A stretch of 64,000 bases of DNA, from NCBI GenBank assembly GCA_035528035.1, contig DATKZI010000026.1:186001-250000 (forward strand). The letters run 5' to 3'. A model generated the notes under the pieces. It saw only the letters and a program-made list of their open reading frames with translations, was not told where the DNA came from and searched no databases. Both the position numbers and the translations under genes were made by a program. Below are positions 26,557 through 35,504 of this stretch, one piece after another; position 1 is the stretch's first letter, and each line of letters opens with the position of its first letter. Origin of the DNA: JABLTI01 sp035528035. Its GTDB lineage: Archaea > Asgardarchaeota > Heimdallarchaeia > JABLTI01.

Positions 26557-27696
26557 ATGCGACTTACTTGGTTAGTTTCAAAACGAGTCTTCAAATTTTT
26601 CCTTAGAGATAAACGATTAATTGCTCTAATGCTTATTGTCCCCGTTGTTATGGCTCTTGTAATTGGTTATGGTTTTGGTGGAGAAATAAAGCATGTTTCA
26701 GTTGCAATTGTTAATTTGGATGAACCTACTGCTATTCCAATTTCTTTTAGTGATAAATTGATAGATTATTTAGATGATAAAACTGATTTAGTCGATGTTA
26801 CGTTAATTAGTAGTCCAACATTAGAAAAATGGAATATAACCAAACAAGCTGTCCTTGATGGTGATTATTACGGTGCGATACTCTTCCCAGAAGGTTTTAC
26901 AGATACATTAGCTGATCGTTTTCTTAATGGAAGTATGGTTGAAACCTATGTAGGGATGTTCATAGATAACTCGAATCCTCAAATCAGTGCATCAATTTTG
27001 AAAGCTGTTAGCGATGGTTTCCAATCGGAATTTGGAGCAAATATGGGATTAACGATTAATACTGAGTTTGCTTTTGATGAAGGTCTTACCCAGTTGCAAT
27101 ATATGATACCTTCAATCATGCCTTTTGCAGTTTTCTTTATGTCATTTATCCTTTCAATAATTTCCTTGATAAATGAACGAAAAACAGGAACATTGGATCT
27201 CTTACTTCTTTCTCCTTACCGTAAAATCAATATTATTTTAGGTTATATGATAACATTATCAGTTGTAGGTTTAATACAAGCAACGATACTTCTACTATTA
27301 ACTATTTTTGCTTTTAATATTCCAATTATTGGTGGTGTTGGTGCCTATTTTGCAGTATATCTAATGTTATGGCTTAGCGGTCTCTGTGGTATGGGGCTTG
27401 GATTTCTGTTGTCAACTGTTGCAAAATCGGAATTACAAGCAGTTCAGTTTATTCCCATGGTTATCTTCACAGCACTGTTATTATCAGGTATTCTTATGCC
27501 ATTAGAAACACTCCCAGTTTGGTTACGACCAATTTCCTATATCATCCCATTAACGTTTGGCGCAGAATACACCCGAACAGTGATGATTGAAGGAACAGGA
27601 TTCCTGTGGCACTGGCATCTGGCACCGGTCATTGGATTTGTCCTCCTAATGGTCCTCCTCTCTACCTTAACTCTTCGAGAGAAAAAAACATTATAA
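26557..27696 (+). CDS. ABC-2 type exporter permease
   Basis: The 379-residue permease has one N-terminal transmembrane helix, a large external domain (residues about 45-185), then five helices containing NERKTGTLDLLLLSPYRK, the ABC-2 signature region. It pairs with the ATPase immediately upstream. The substrate is unknown. Confidence 0.92.
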   Translation: MRLTWLVSKRVFKFFLRDKRLIALMLIVPVVMALVIGYGFGGEIKHVSVAIVNLDEPTAIPISFSDKLIDYLDDKTDLVDVTLISSPTLEKWNITKQAVLDGDYYGAILFPEGFTDTLADRFLNGSMVETYVGMFIDNSNPQISASILKAVSDGFQSEFGANMGLTINTEFAFDEGLTQLQYMIPSIMPFAVFFMSFILSIISLINERKTGTLDLLLLSPYRKINIILGYMITLSVVGLIQATILLLLTIFAFNIPIIGGVGAYFAVYLMLWLSGLCGMGLGFLLSTVAKSELQAVQFIPMVIFTALLLSGILMPLETLPVWLRPISYIIPLTFGAEYTRTVMIEGTGFLWHWHLAPVIGFVLLMVLLSTLTLREKKTL

Positions 27697-27699
27697 AAT

Positions 27700-27720
27700 C
27701 ATCCACTCAAATTGTGGATG
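27700..27720 (+). terminator. Terminator of the ABC-2 exporter operon
   Basis: CATCCAC-TCAAATT-GTGGATG forms a perfect 7-bp stem followed at once by TTTTTCTATTTTTTTT. Confidence 0.75.
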
Positions 27721-27734
27721 TTTTTCTATTTTTT

Positions 27735-28721
27735 TTAATAAGGTGTTAATTTCATTTTACCATCTAATACGAGACAAGCATCGCCACCAATGCACATTTC
27801 TTTGATATATTCATTTACAATATCCATTTCAACAAAAATCTCGCCCTGACGTCCTGAAATTGTTTTCTGATTGAAAGCAGTGATTAATTTTGATCCTTTT
27901 GTTGGGAGTAATTTATGTTCAAAAAGAAAAGTAGCAATACTGCAATTACTTTCACCAGTTATCATATCTTCAAAATAGTTGTTTAATAAATCGCCATTTA
28001 GTTTTGGATGGAAAATTCTGGTGAAGATTTTAGTATCTGATTGGGTGGAGTCATAATAGAATAAACAAATAAAATCGACATTGTTTTCAGTGGCCATATT
28101 GATTAATTTACTCCGGTTAAAAACCACTCGGTCAAAAGCATCTTTAGTTTTCATAGGAATGATCATAGCCCAGTGTTTCATTTTAGTCGCTTGGATCATA
28201 ATATCAGTACGGATATCATCAGATACTAACCCTAAAGATTCAGCTGTCATTGCAGTATCAAACTCAACACGACGAAATTCAGGTTTCATATCTACATTCA
28301 TCATTATCATCAAACGAAGAGATTCACGACCTTTAGAATTAACGATTATTGGAAAAACACCATTTCTAGTTTGGATGGTAAGAATATTGGTGCTACTATC
28401 TTTAAGAATAACATTTTTCTCAGTAATCATAACAAAAGCAGCTGCAATGAGACTTTGATAATCAGAGTCAATTTCTTCTTGGAAAGAAAGAACGCTGATA
28501 CTAAAATCAGATTTTCCATCATTGGCATCACCAATAAAAACACCTTTTTCAGTGTTCAATTCATGAATAATAGCTAATTTTTCATCATTTGATAAGCTAT
28601 CTCCATATGGAACAACAAGAATTGGATTACCTTGAAAGGGTTCAGTTGTGAAAACATCTACAAGTTTAACTTCAAGCTGCTTTGCTAACTTTCGTTGGAG
28701 AGACATTTTTGTCAACCGCAT
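27735..28721 (-). CDS. PhzF-family-like protein
   Basis: The 328-residue protein has VDVFTTEPFQGNPILVVPYG near the N-terminus and HELNTEKGVFIGD, the position of the catalytic Glu in PhzF isomerases. RIFHPKLNGDLLNNYFEDMITGESN is the equivalent of the RxFaPxxGxxEDPxTGS motif. The match is diverged: the GHAT motif is replaced by SDYQSL. It is probably an isomerase-like enzyme of unknown substrate, or a non-catalytic relative. Confidence 0.7.
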   Translation of the reverse strand: MRLTKMSLQRKLAKQLEVKLVDVFTTEPFQGNPILVVPYGDSLSNDEKLAIIHELNTEKGVFIGDANDGKSDFSISVLSFQEEIDSDYQSLIAAAFVMITEKNVILKDSSTNILTIQTRNGVFPIIVNSKGRESLRLMIMMNVDMKPEFRRVEFDTAMTAESLGLVSDDIRTDIMIQATKMKHWAMIIPMKTKDAFDRVVFNRSKLINMATENNVDFICLFYYDSTQSDTKIFTRIFHPKLNGDLLNNYFEDMITGESNCSIATFLFEHKLLPTKGSKLITAFNQKTISGRQGEIFVEMDIVNEYIKEMCIGGDACLVLDGKMKLTPY

Positions 28722-28889
28722 TTACACAAGTTCTATTGAACTTTTAATTGATTAATATAACCCTTTTTATTATTTTCGAGTAAGTGTAGATTATAATTGC
28801 CATAACAATACAATTGATTAATATTTAAAATAAAAAGAAGGAAGGAATGAGGCTGGTTAAAAAAAACCTCATTGATAAATAAAAGAAAA

Positions 28890-30275
28890 TTATCGATCAA
28901 CAATAGCTGCTATGGATTTAGAAGTATCCATTTCGCTTCGAGCTTCTTTCATATCGCCACGTAATTCAGCAGGCATTCTGGTAGGTAATTTGAATCCTGA
29001 TTCTTCATCTTGTGCATAAGCAAAGACAAAAGTCAAATAAGCAGTTTTCATAGGTCGGAAAATAAAGAATGTTGGTATACTGGCAAAAATTAATGCTGGT
29101 AAAACAGCTATTAGCATAGCAAAAGACCATGTTGCACTTACACCTGTTAACTTAAGCACTAAACCAATTATCACACCAATGATACCATAGATGAAGATTG
29201 AGATCCATTGAATGATACCCATGGCTCCTTGAACACCGGTTTCTCTAATTAAAACATCCATGTAATATCTTTTCAATAAGCTGAAACTTCGAGAAACACC
29301 TTCTTTGAATTTAGTTCCTTCAACAGTAATCGCTGGAAGAGTAAAGTAGGTAAGATATTTGTAAACAAAACCTAATAAAGCAGAAGCCATACGAACAAAA
29401 ACAGCTAAAATAACAGCTCCTTTTGTACTTGCATTTGCTGCAGCATTTCGTAACAATCGCTGTACCCAATTAACTAATGCTGTAACAATACCAAAGGTGA
29501 AAATAGCGCCAAAATTTCCAGCAACATTTTTACGACAGAATTTCATATCAGGGTCTCTTTTTCGATACCATTCATAAGCATAGGTAGTGTTAATCGCTTC
29601 AGCTGCATAGAACACCCCATAATAGACAATTAATTGAATTAAGCTTACAATGGAACCAAATACGTACCCAAGCCAATCAATTCCTAGTACATAGAACCAT
29701 GAAACAAAAACAGCAAAGATTGCTCCCATAGTTATGATACTAAGAAGTGACATGAAAGTTACAAACAAAGGTGCAAGTACCATACCTTTTTCTGCAAGAA
29801 CAACTTTCCCTGTGAATTTCATAAATTCGCCTGCACGTTGGAATTTCTTTTTGTTAACAAAGAGTCCTATTATTAGGAAAACAGCAGGAGCTAATCCCGT
29901 TAATGCGTATATTCCACCTGGTCCACCGAAAACCAATCCTAGAATTGCACCAATAACAGCTCCAACAATATAGAAAACTACTCCTGCATAAACAAGAATA
30001 TGACCAAATCTGGCTACTAGTTTTAATAGAACCCATCCAAAGAATAAGCCTAGTACTATTAACCCAACAAAAGCTACTAAAATTACCCACCAATACGAAG
30101 CATAAGTCCAACCAGCTAAAGCTTCGCCAAAGGTTTGGAGGCTGTTAGGAATAGTCAAGCTCCAGAGAATAATTAAACAAGCAATACCAGCACCATAAAA
30201 AAGTAAAGCAAAGATAAGATAAAAGATAATAGCTCTCTTATTGGCTGGTTTTATAGTTATTTTTCCTGAAACCAT
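28890..30275 (-). CDS. Large polytopic membrane protein (DUF6159-like)
   Basis: This 461-residue protein has about ten hydrophobic segments. Its central part (AINTTYAYEWYRKRDPDMKF, later YFTLPAITVEGTKFKEGVSR and FSLLKRYYMDVLIRETG) resembles the prokaryotic DUF6159 family and, more distantly, CTL/SLC44-like membrane proteins. The tail (residues about 425-461) is charged and cytosolic. Function unknown. It stands alone upstream of cysS on the other strand. Confidence 0.65.
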   Translation of the reverse strand: MVSGKITIKPANKRAIIFYLIFALLFYGAGIACLIILWSLTIPNSLQTFGEALAGWTYASYWWVILVAFVGLIVLGLFFGWVLLKLVARFGHILVYAGVVFYIVGAVIGAILGLVFGGPGGIYALTGLAPAVFLIIGLFVNKKKFQRAGEFMKFTGKVVLAEKGMVLAPLFVTFMSLLSIITMGAIFAVFVSWFYVLGIDWLGYVFGSIVSLIQLIVYYGVFYAAEAINTTYAYEWYRKRDPDMKFCRKNVAGNFGAIFTFGIVTALVNWVQRLLRNAAANASTKGAVILAVFVRMASALLGFVYKYLTYFTLPAITVEGTKFKEGVSRSFSLLKRYYMDVLIRETGVQGAMGIIQWISIFIYGIIGVIIGLVLKLTGVSATWSFAMLIAVLPALIFASIPTFFIFRPMKTAYLTFVFAYAQDEESGFKLPTRMPAELRGDMKEARSEMDTSKSIAAIVDR

Positions 30276-30502
30276 TTTTAATCCTCGTAAACATTTGAAA
30301 TGCTAACTATCCATAGAGTATATTGTTTATAATTCTTATTCCCTTTACATAAGAAAGGGATTTTCGATCAATCATTTTAGAGAAATGAAATATAAGCAAA
30401 GATTGCAAGAATCCTTTTAAAAGAAAAATGCTGATTGGAGAGTAAATATTAAGGTAGATACATAATTAGAAGTATTAAAAATTCTAAATCTGGTGAAATA
30501 AA

Positions 30503-31951
30503 ATGACTTTAGTTGTACGAAATACTTTAACTCGAAAAATGGAAACCTTCAAACCTCTTGTAAAAGAAAAAGTAACAATGTATACTTGTGGTCCTACCGT
30601 TTATAGTACGCCTCATATAGGAAACTATCGAACCTTCTTCATGGCTGATATGATTAGAAGATATTTGGAATTCAAAGGGTATGATGTACTACAAGTAATG
30701 AATATCACAGATATAGATGATAAAACAATACGTGATTCTGCACAAGAGAATCTAAGTTTAAAGGAATTTACAGACAAGTACACTAAAGTTTTCTTTGAAG
30801 GAATAGATTGGCTTCACAATAAACGAGCTCATGTGTATCCTCGAGCAACAGAACATATCAAAGAAATGATTGATCTCATCAAAAAACTTGAGCAGAAAGG
30901 TTTTGTTTATGAATCAGATGACGGGGTTTACTTTAAAATAAACAAATTCAAAGATTATGGAAAATTGGCTAATGTCAATCTTGAAACCCTAAAAGTAGGC
31001 GAACGAGCAAAAGCTGATGAATATGATAAAGGCAATGTGCAGGATTTTGCTCTTTGGAAGAAAAGTACTCCAGAAGAAATAGAACGAGGAATTTTCTACG
31101 ATAGTCCCTGGGGGAAAGGTCGTCCTGGGTGGCATATTGAATGTTCAGCAATGTCGATGAAATATCTCGGTGAAACAGTCGACATACACACTGGAGCAAT
31201 TGATCTAAAATTCCCGCACCATACAAATGAAATAGCTCAGTCTGAAGGAGCAACGGGAAAAACCTTTGTAAAATATTGGATACATGGGGAATTCCTGAAT
31301 CTTAAAGAAGAAAAAATGTCTAAATCACTTGGCAATGTAACAACCTTACATTCGTTAATGGACAAATTTGATCCAGATACTATCAGATATTTCTTCCTCT
31401 CAACAAGATATGATGCTATCTTGGAATTTACTGAGGATAAATTAACCAGCGCAAAAAATAGTGTTGAGCGATTAAAAACAACATTCGAGAATGTTCAAGG
31501 TCATTTAAGAACACTTACAATAGATACACCAATGAGTGAACGCGAAACTGAATTACTCACTGTAACTAAAGAACTTCGTAAAGAATTTGAAGAAGGCATG
31601 GATCAGAATTTCGATACTACAAAAGGATTGAAGGCAATCCACGAATTGTCAAAGCAATTGAATAAATACATTGAAGGTCAAATAAATGATGGCACATTAG
31701 CTCAAGCATTTGATATCTACAAAGAATTACTAGACACTTTTGGTCTGTTTGAGAAATTGGAAACAGAAACATCATTAGCTAGCAATCAATTATTTGACGA
31801 ACTTGTAACCTTTATTGTCGAATTAAGGGATGAAGCACGAAAGAACAAAGATTACAAAACAAGTGACGTTATTCGTGATCGATTGAATCAAATGAATATT
31901 ATCTTGGAAGATTCACCAAAAGGAACACTTTGGAAATTAAAGAAAAACTAG
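30503..31951 (+). CDS. cysS: Cysteinyl-tRNA synthetase
   Basis: This 482-residue class I synthetase has the zinc-site Cys of YTCGPTVY, the HIGH-type motif HIGN (residues 38-41), WHIECSAMS, the zinc-binding FPHHTNEIAQSE and KMSKSLGN near residue 271. It charges tRNA-Cys with cysteine. The length is normal and the gene is complete, with its own terminator. Confidence 0.97.
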   Translation: MTLVVRNTLTRKMETFKPLVKEKVTMYTCGPTVYSTPHIGNYRTFFMADMIRRYLEFKGYDVLQVMNITDIDDKTIRDSAQENLSLKEFTDKYTKVFFEGIDWLHNKRAHVYPRATEHIKEMIDLIKKLEQKGFVYESDDGVYFKINKFKDYGKLANVNLETLKVGERAKADEYDKGNVQDFALWKKSTPEEIERGIFYDSPWGKGRPGWHIECSAMSMKYLGETVDIHTGAIDLKFPHHTNEIAQSEGATGKTFVKYWIHGEFLNLKEEKMSKSLGNVTTLHSLMDKFDPDTIRYFFLSTRYDAILEFTEDKLTSAKNSVERLKTTFENVQGHLRTLTIDTPMSERETELLTVTKELRKEFEEGMDQNFDTTKGLKAIHELSKQLNKYIEGQINDGTLAQAFDIYKELLDTFGLFEKLETETSLASNQLFDELVTFIVELRDEARKNKDYKTSDVIRDRLNQMNIILEDSPKGTLWKLKKN

Positions 31952-31962
31952 ATTTTCTAGTT
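31946..31962 (+). terminator. Terminator of cysS
   Basis: AACTAGA-TTT-TCTAGTT is a perfect 7-bp stem over the stop codon, followed by ATTCTTTCATTTTTTTC. Confidence 0.65.
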
Positions 31963-32159
31963 ATTCTTTCATTTTTTTCAATAATTACATAGGATAAATC
32001 ATTTTTTGTTAAAATTTGCACAAAGATTAGTTTTTAATAACTCAAAATTTCATCTATATTCAAATACGATAGAAAAACTTCTAAAATAAAAACAATTGTT
32101 TTTCCTAAACTGTAAAAAGAATTTCCTTATTAAAGTGGAACCTAGTAGGGGTTAAAAAT

Positions 32160-34355
32160 ATGCCAACAAAACCACCATCTATTACCTTAAAAGTTGCAGA
32201 AGCAAGACAAAGGGATATTGGAAGACAAAAAGTCCGCATTGATGGCTTATCAATGAGGCAAATTAATGTTACAACAGGTGATGTTGTAGAAATTAAAGGT
32301 AAAAAAACAACTGCTGCCATAGCTTGGCCTGCTTATCCGGAAGACCAAAATGCAGGACTAATTCGCATGGATAAATTGCTCAGAAATAATGCTGATGTTG
32401 GTCTATCAGAAAAAGTCGAGGTTACCAAAGCTAATGCTAAAAACGCAAAAACAGTTTCCCTAGCACCTTTTCAAACACCTGTAGCTATAGATTATAGTTT
32501 CGAGAATTTCGTTAAACGTAAATTATTAGGTTATCCTTTAACAGAAGGGGATACTGTTCTTATACCTATTTTAGGCAAATCTCTCCCCTTTACAGTTACA
32601 TCTACTAATCCAAAAGGAATAATCAGAATAACAGAAGATACTGAACTAAAAGTAATTGATAAACCAGTTCAAGTGTCAGATGAAGCACTTCCAAGAACTT
32701 CCTATGAAGATATTGGTGGTCTTGGAAATCAAATTCAAAGGATTCGTGAAATGGTGGAGCTTCCTATGAAACATCCTGAATTATTCAAGAAATTAGGAAT
32801 TGATCCACCTAAAGGTGTTCTTTTACATGGTCCTCCCGGTTGTGGGAAGACACTTATAGCAAAAGCAGTAGCAAATGAAAGTGCTTCAAATTTTGTTGTC
32901 ATTAACGGTCCTGAAATTATGTCTAAATTCTATGGTGAATCAGAGCAAAGATTACGATCAATATTCAAAGATGCATCAGCCAAAGCACCAACGATAATTT
33001 TCATAGATGAATTAGATGCTATTGCAAGTAAACGAGCTGAAGCTACAGGTGAAGTTGAACGAAGAGTTGTTGCCCAACTTCTCGCTTTAATGGATGGTAT
33101 GGTTTCTCGAGGTGAAGTAATAGTTGTAGGGGCAACTAATAGACCTAATGCTATTGATCCAGCATTACGAAGACCAGGTCGATTTGATCGTGAAATTGAA
33201 ATTGGTGTCCCAGATCGAGATGGTCGTCGTGAAATTCTTTTGATTCATTCTCGAGGTATGCCATTAGCTCCAGATGTGAACCTTGATCTTGTTGCTGAAA
33301 AAACTCATGGATATGTGGGAGCTGATTTACAAGCACTATGTCGAGAGTCTGCTATGAAGGCTTTACGAAAATTCCTTCCAGATATTGATTATGCTGATAA
33401 AGTTATTACTCCTGAATTATTGGATATATTAGTAGTTACTCAAGACGATATTCTATCTGCAATGAAAGAAATTCAACCTTCAGCAATTAGAGAAGTTTTC
33501 ACTGAGATACCTAATATACACTGGACCGATGTTGGAGGTCTAGATGAGCAAATCCGTGAATTAAAAGAAGCAATTGAATGGCCCTTGAAATTCAAAGAAT
33601 CATTTTCAAGAATGGGCATCTCCCCTCCAAGAGGCATACTATTATTTGGTCCACCTGGTTGTGGGAAGACACTTTTAGCGAAAGCAGTTGCAACAGAAAG
33701 CGAAGTTAATTTCATTAGCATCAAGGGACCTGAAATGATGAGTAAATGGGTTGGCGAGTCAGAAAAAGCGGTACGAGAGATTTTCAGAAAAGCAAAGATA
33801 TCTGCACCAACAATTGTCTTCTTTGATGAAATTGATGCATTAGCACCACGAAGAGGTAGTGGCTTAGGAGATTCAGGTAGCACTGAACGAGTGATCAGCC
33901 AACTTCTGACTGAAATAGATGGTTTGGAAATGATCAAACAAGTGGTAATTATAGCAGCAACAAATAGACCAGATATAATTGATAATGCTTTATTACGACC
34001 AGGAAGGTTTGATAGATTCGTTCTAATTCCACCACCAGATCTCAAAGCTAGATTGAAAATACTCGAGATATTTACAAAGAATATGCCAATCGAGGAAAAT
34101 ATCGATTTAAAGGCTCTAGCAAAAGAAATTGAAGGTTTTTCCGGAGCAGATATTGAATCATTATGTAGAGAAGCTGGAATGCTCGCGTTACGAGAAGATA
34201 TGAATAGAGATATCATTAATCAAGAGCATTTTGATGCTGCAAAGAATAAGGTACAGGCGTCAATAACTCCTGAGGTGCTCAAATATTATGAGAAAGCAAA
34301 AGAACGCTTGAGACGTTCTTCTGTAGAGGTATCTTCTTTATCACCAACTATTTAG
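32160..34355 (+). CDS. cdc48: Cdc48/p97 (VAT) AAA ATPase, full-length copy
   Basis: The 731-residue protein has an N-terminal substrate/adaptor domain (residues 1 to about 190) and two AAA modules. D1 has GPPGCGKT near residue 224 and IIFIDELDAIA. D2 has GPPGCGKT near residue 497, IVFFDEIDALAPRRGSG and the arginine fingers in RRPGRFDRE/LRPGRFDRF. The hexamer unfolds proteins for the proteasome and remodels complexes. A second copy lacking the first 69 residues lies at 41.97 kb, and the genes to the right of both are also paralogous, so this is the left end of a tandem duplication. Confidence 0.97.
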   Translation: MPTKPPSITLKVAEARQRDIGRQKVRIDGLSMRQINVTTGDVVEIKGKKTTAAIAWPAYPEDQNAGLIRMDKLLRNNADVGLSEKVEVTKANAKNAKTVSLAPFQTPVAIDYSFENFVKRKLLGYPLTEGDTVLIPILGKSLPFTVTSTNPKGIIRITEDTELKVIDKPVQVSDEALPRTSYEDIGGLGNQIQRIREMVELPMKHPELFKKLGIDPPKGVLLHGPPGCGKTLIAKAVANESASNFVVINGPEIMSKFYGESEQRLRSIFKDASAKAPTIIFIDELDAIASKRAEATGEVERRVVAQLLALMDGMVSRGEVIVVGATNRPNAIDPALRRPGRFDREIEIGVPDRDGRREILLIHSRGMPLAPDVNLDLVAEKTHGYVGADLQALCRESAMKALRKFLPDIDYADKVITPELLDILVVTQDDILSAMKEIQPSAIREVFTEIPNIHWTDVGGLDEQIRELKEAIEWPLKFKESFSRMGISPPRGILLFGPPGCGKTLLAKAVATESEVNFISIKGPEMMSKWVGESEKAVREIFRKAKISAPTIVFFDEIDALAPRRGSGLGDSGSTERVISQLLTEIDGLEMIKQVVIIAATNRPDIIDNALLRPGRFDRFVLIPPPDLKARLKILEIFTKNMPIEENIDLKALAKEIEGFSGADIESLCREAGMLALREDMNRDIINQEHFDAAKNKVQASITPEVLKYYEKAKERLRRSSVEVSSLSPTI

Positions 34356-34363
34356 ATTTTAAA

Positions 34364-34386
34364 AAGGATTGATTTATTCAATCCTT
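34364..34386. terminator. Bidirectional terminator after cdc48 copy 1
   Basis: AAGGATTGA-TTTAT-TCAATCCTT is a perfect 9-bp stem between the convergent cdc48 and beta-repeat genes. The same hairpin follows the second cdc48 copy at about 43970-43990. Confidence 0.65.
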
Positions 34387-34747
34387 ACACAAAATCCCAG
34401 AAATCGAAAAAGAATGCTAAAACAGTCACTAATTGTTCATCAGTTAATGAACCTCTATACATACCTATAGTTGATCCAGAACTATTACGAATGGAACCAT
34501 TTTCTGCATAGCCAATTGTTGAGCCATTAGAATTAGATGCTCTACCAGACCGAAAATAACCAATAGTGGAACCTGAACTATTAACAACCCTATCAGAAGA
34601 TAAACGTCCAATAGTACTCCCACTTGAATTTCTTATAGAACCACTACTAATTCTACCAATAGTACTACCACTGCTATTTAAAATAGAGTAGTCATCAACA
34701 TACCCTATAGTAGAACCTGAACTATTTGTAATTGCTACTCGAGACAT
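34385..34747 (-). CDS. Six-repeat NSSGSTIG (beta-flower-like) protein, copy 1
   Basis: This 120-residue protein is built from six tandem 16-residue units, each starting NSSGSTIG (NSNGSTIG once), at residues 8, 24, 40, 56, 72 and 88. Between them lie Y/R-rich linkers such as YFRSGRAS. The pattern of short beta strands and turns resembles beta-flower or beta-solenoid proteins of bacteria. The last 25 residues are a hydrophobic, Phe/Trp-rich helix (LVTVLAFFFDFWDF), perhaps a membrane or partner contact. Function unknown. A paralogue lies at 43.99 kb in the duplicated block. Confidence 0.7.
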   Translation of the reverse strand: MSRVAITNSSGSTIGYVDDYSILNSSGSTIGRISSGSIRNSSGSTIGRLSSDRVVNSSGSTIGYFRSGRASNSNGSTIGYAENGSIRNSSGSTIGMYRGSLTDEQLVTVLAFFFDFWDFV

Positions 34748-34921
34748 TTTCCATCAATAAGAAATTCTACGAAAAAGATTAAAGGTTTTGTGTAGAAGCA
34801 AAAAGGAACTGCTTCTTGGAGTAATTTCTTCGTATTCCATAATTTTTTAAAGGAGATAAAATAATTTAAAGATAGGAATTTTTACAGTGTTTTTAACAAG
34901 TAATTTCCTCAAGGAGTTCTA

Positions 34922-35200
34922 ATGATTATGTCCAAAGAGAAAAAAGCAATTTGGAAAACCATGCCCCTCGCAACAGCTGTCCTAATGGCTATAGAAAAAC
35001 GACAAGGCGTACTTTTAGATGATGAATTGATGAATATCTTATCCCAAGAATTTGGTGAAGTATCAAATGTAGAGATGAATCAAGTGTTAATGACTTTGGA
35101 AATCAGAGGAATAATTCACGTCAACTACATCACCAAAAACAAAAGACGCATTGAACAGATAAAAGATAATATGGTCTATATGGCTGTTGGAGAAGACTAG
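34922..35200 (+). CDS. Small winged-helix-like protein, copy 1
   Basis: The 92-residue protein (IWKTMPLATAVLMAIEKRQG, then LLDDELMNILSQEFGEVSN and LEIRGIIHVNYITKNKRR) has the helix-helix-helix-strand layout of a winged helix. It has AGGAG five bases before its ATG. It may bind nucleic acid or act as an adaptor. The copy at 44.53 kb differs by only two residues, K to N and T to N. Confidence 0.65.
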   Translation: MIMSKEKKAIWKTMPLATAVLMAIEKRQGVLLDDELMNILSQEFGEVSNVEMNQVLMTLEIRGIIHVNYITKNKRRIEQIKDNMVYMAVGED

Positions 35201-35245
35201 CTGGAATTTTCTTATCATAGGTTACTCGTACAAAAAAGAAGAAAA

Positions 35246-35345
35246 TTAATTCCTTCTTTTTTGTAGACCAATAAAGAGTATTGGCAAAACAAGGATAAAA
35301 TTAGAAATAGAAAAATAGTTGGAAATTTTATTTTTTTCTCCATAG
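35246..35345 (-). pseudogene. Remnant of the 3' end of an SBBP propeller gene
   Basis: Read on the minus strand, this ends in KISNYFSISNFILVLPILFI then GLQKRRN and a stop. It matches the C-terminal membrane anchor of the SBBP propeller genes (for example FLVILPILMVVLRKRRN at 44.85 kb). It lies exactly where the intact propeller gene lies in the second block. The rest of the gene has been deleted. The flanking stretch 35201-35504 holds nothing else that I can identify apart from the hairpin before the next minus-strand gene end. Confidence 0.7.
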
Positions 35346-35504
35346 AAAAACCTCGTTAATAGGTTTAAACCTAAGTATATAATAGCATTCTTAAAGTTAA
35401 CATCTTATTTAATACTAATTTGAAAAAGAAAATAAATAAGAAAAAGTATATCTAAAAAAGGAAAAAATCTGAATGAGCTAATAAGTCATTCATTTATCTA
35501 TCAT

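Noticed and set aside
33473..34216. 247-codon antisense frame over cdc48 copy 1, with a similar one at 43121-43783 over copy 2
   Set aside because: Both follow from the codon pattern of the conserved ATPase gene. Presence in both copies reflects the duplication, not coding.
34385..34747. Regular repeats considered as a CRISPR array
   Set aside because: The 48-base period encodes NSSGSTIG repeats in an open frame, and spacers are not unique sequences of constant length.
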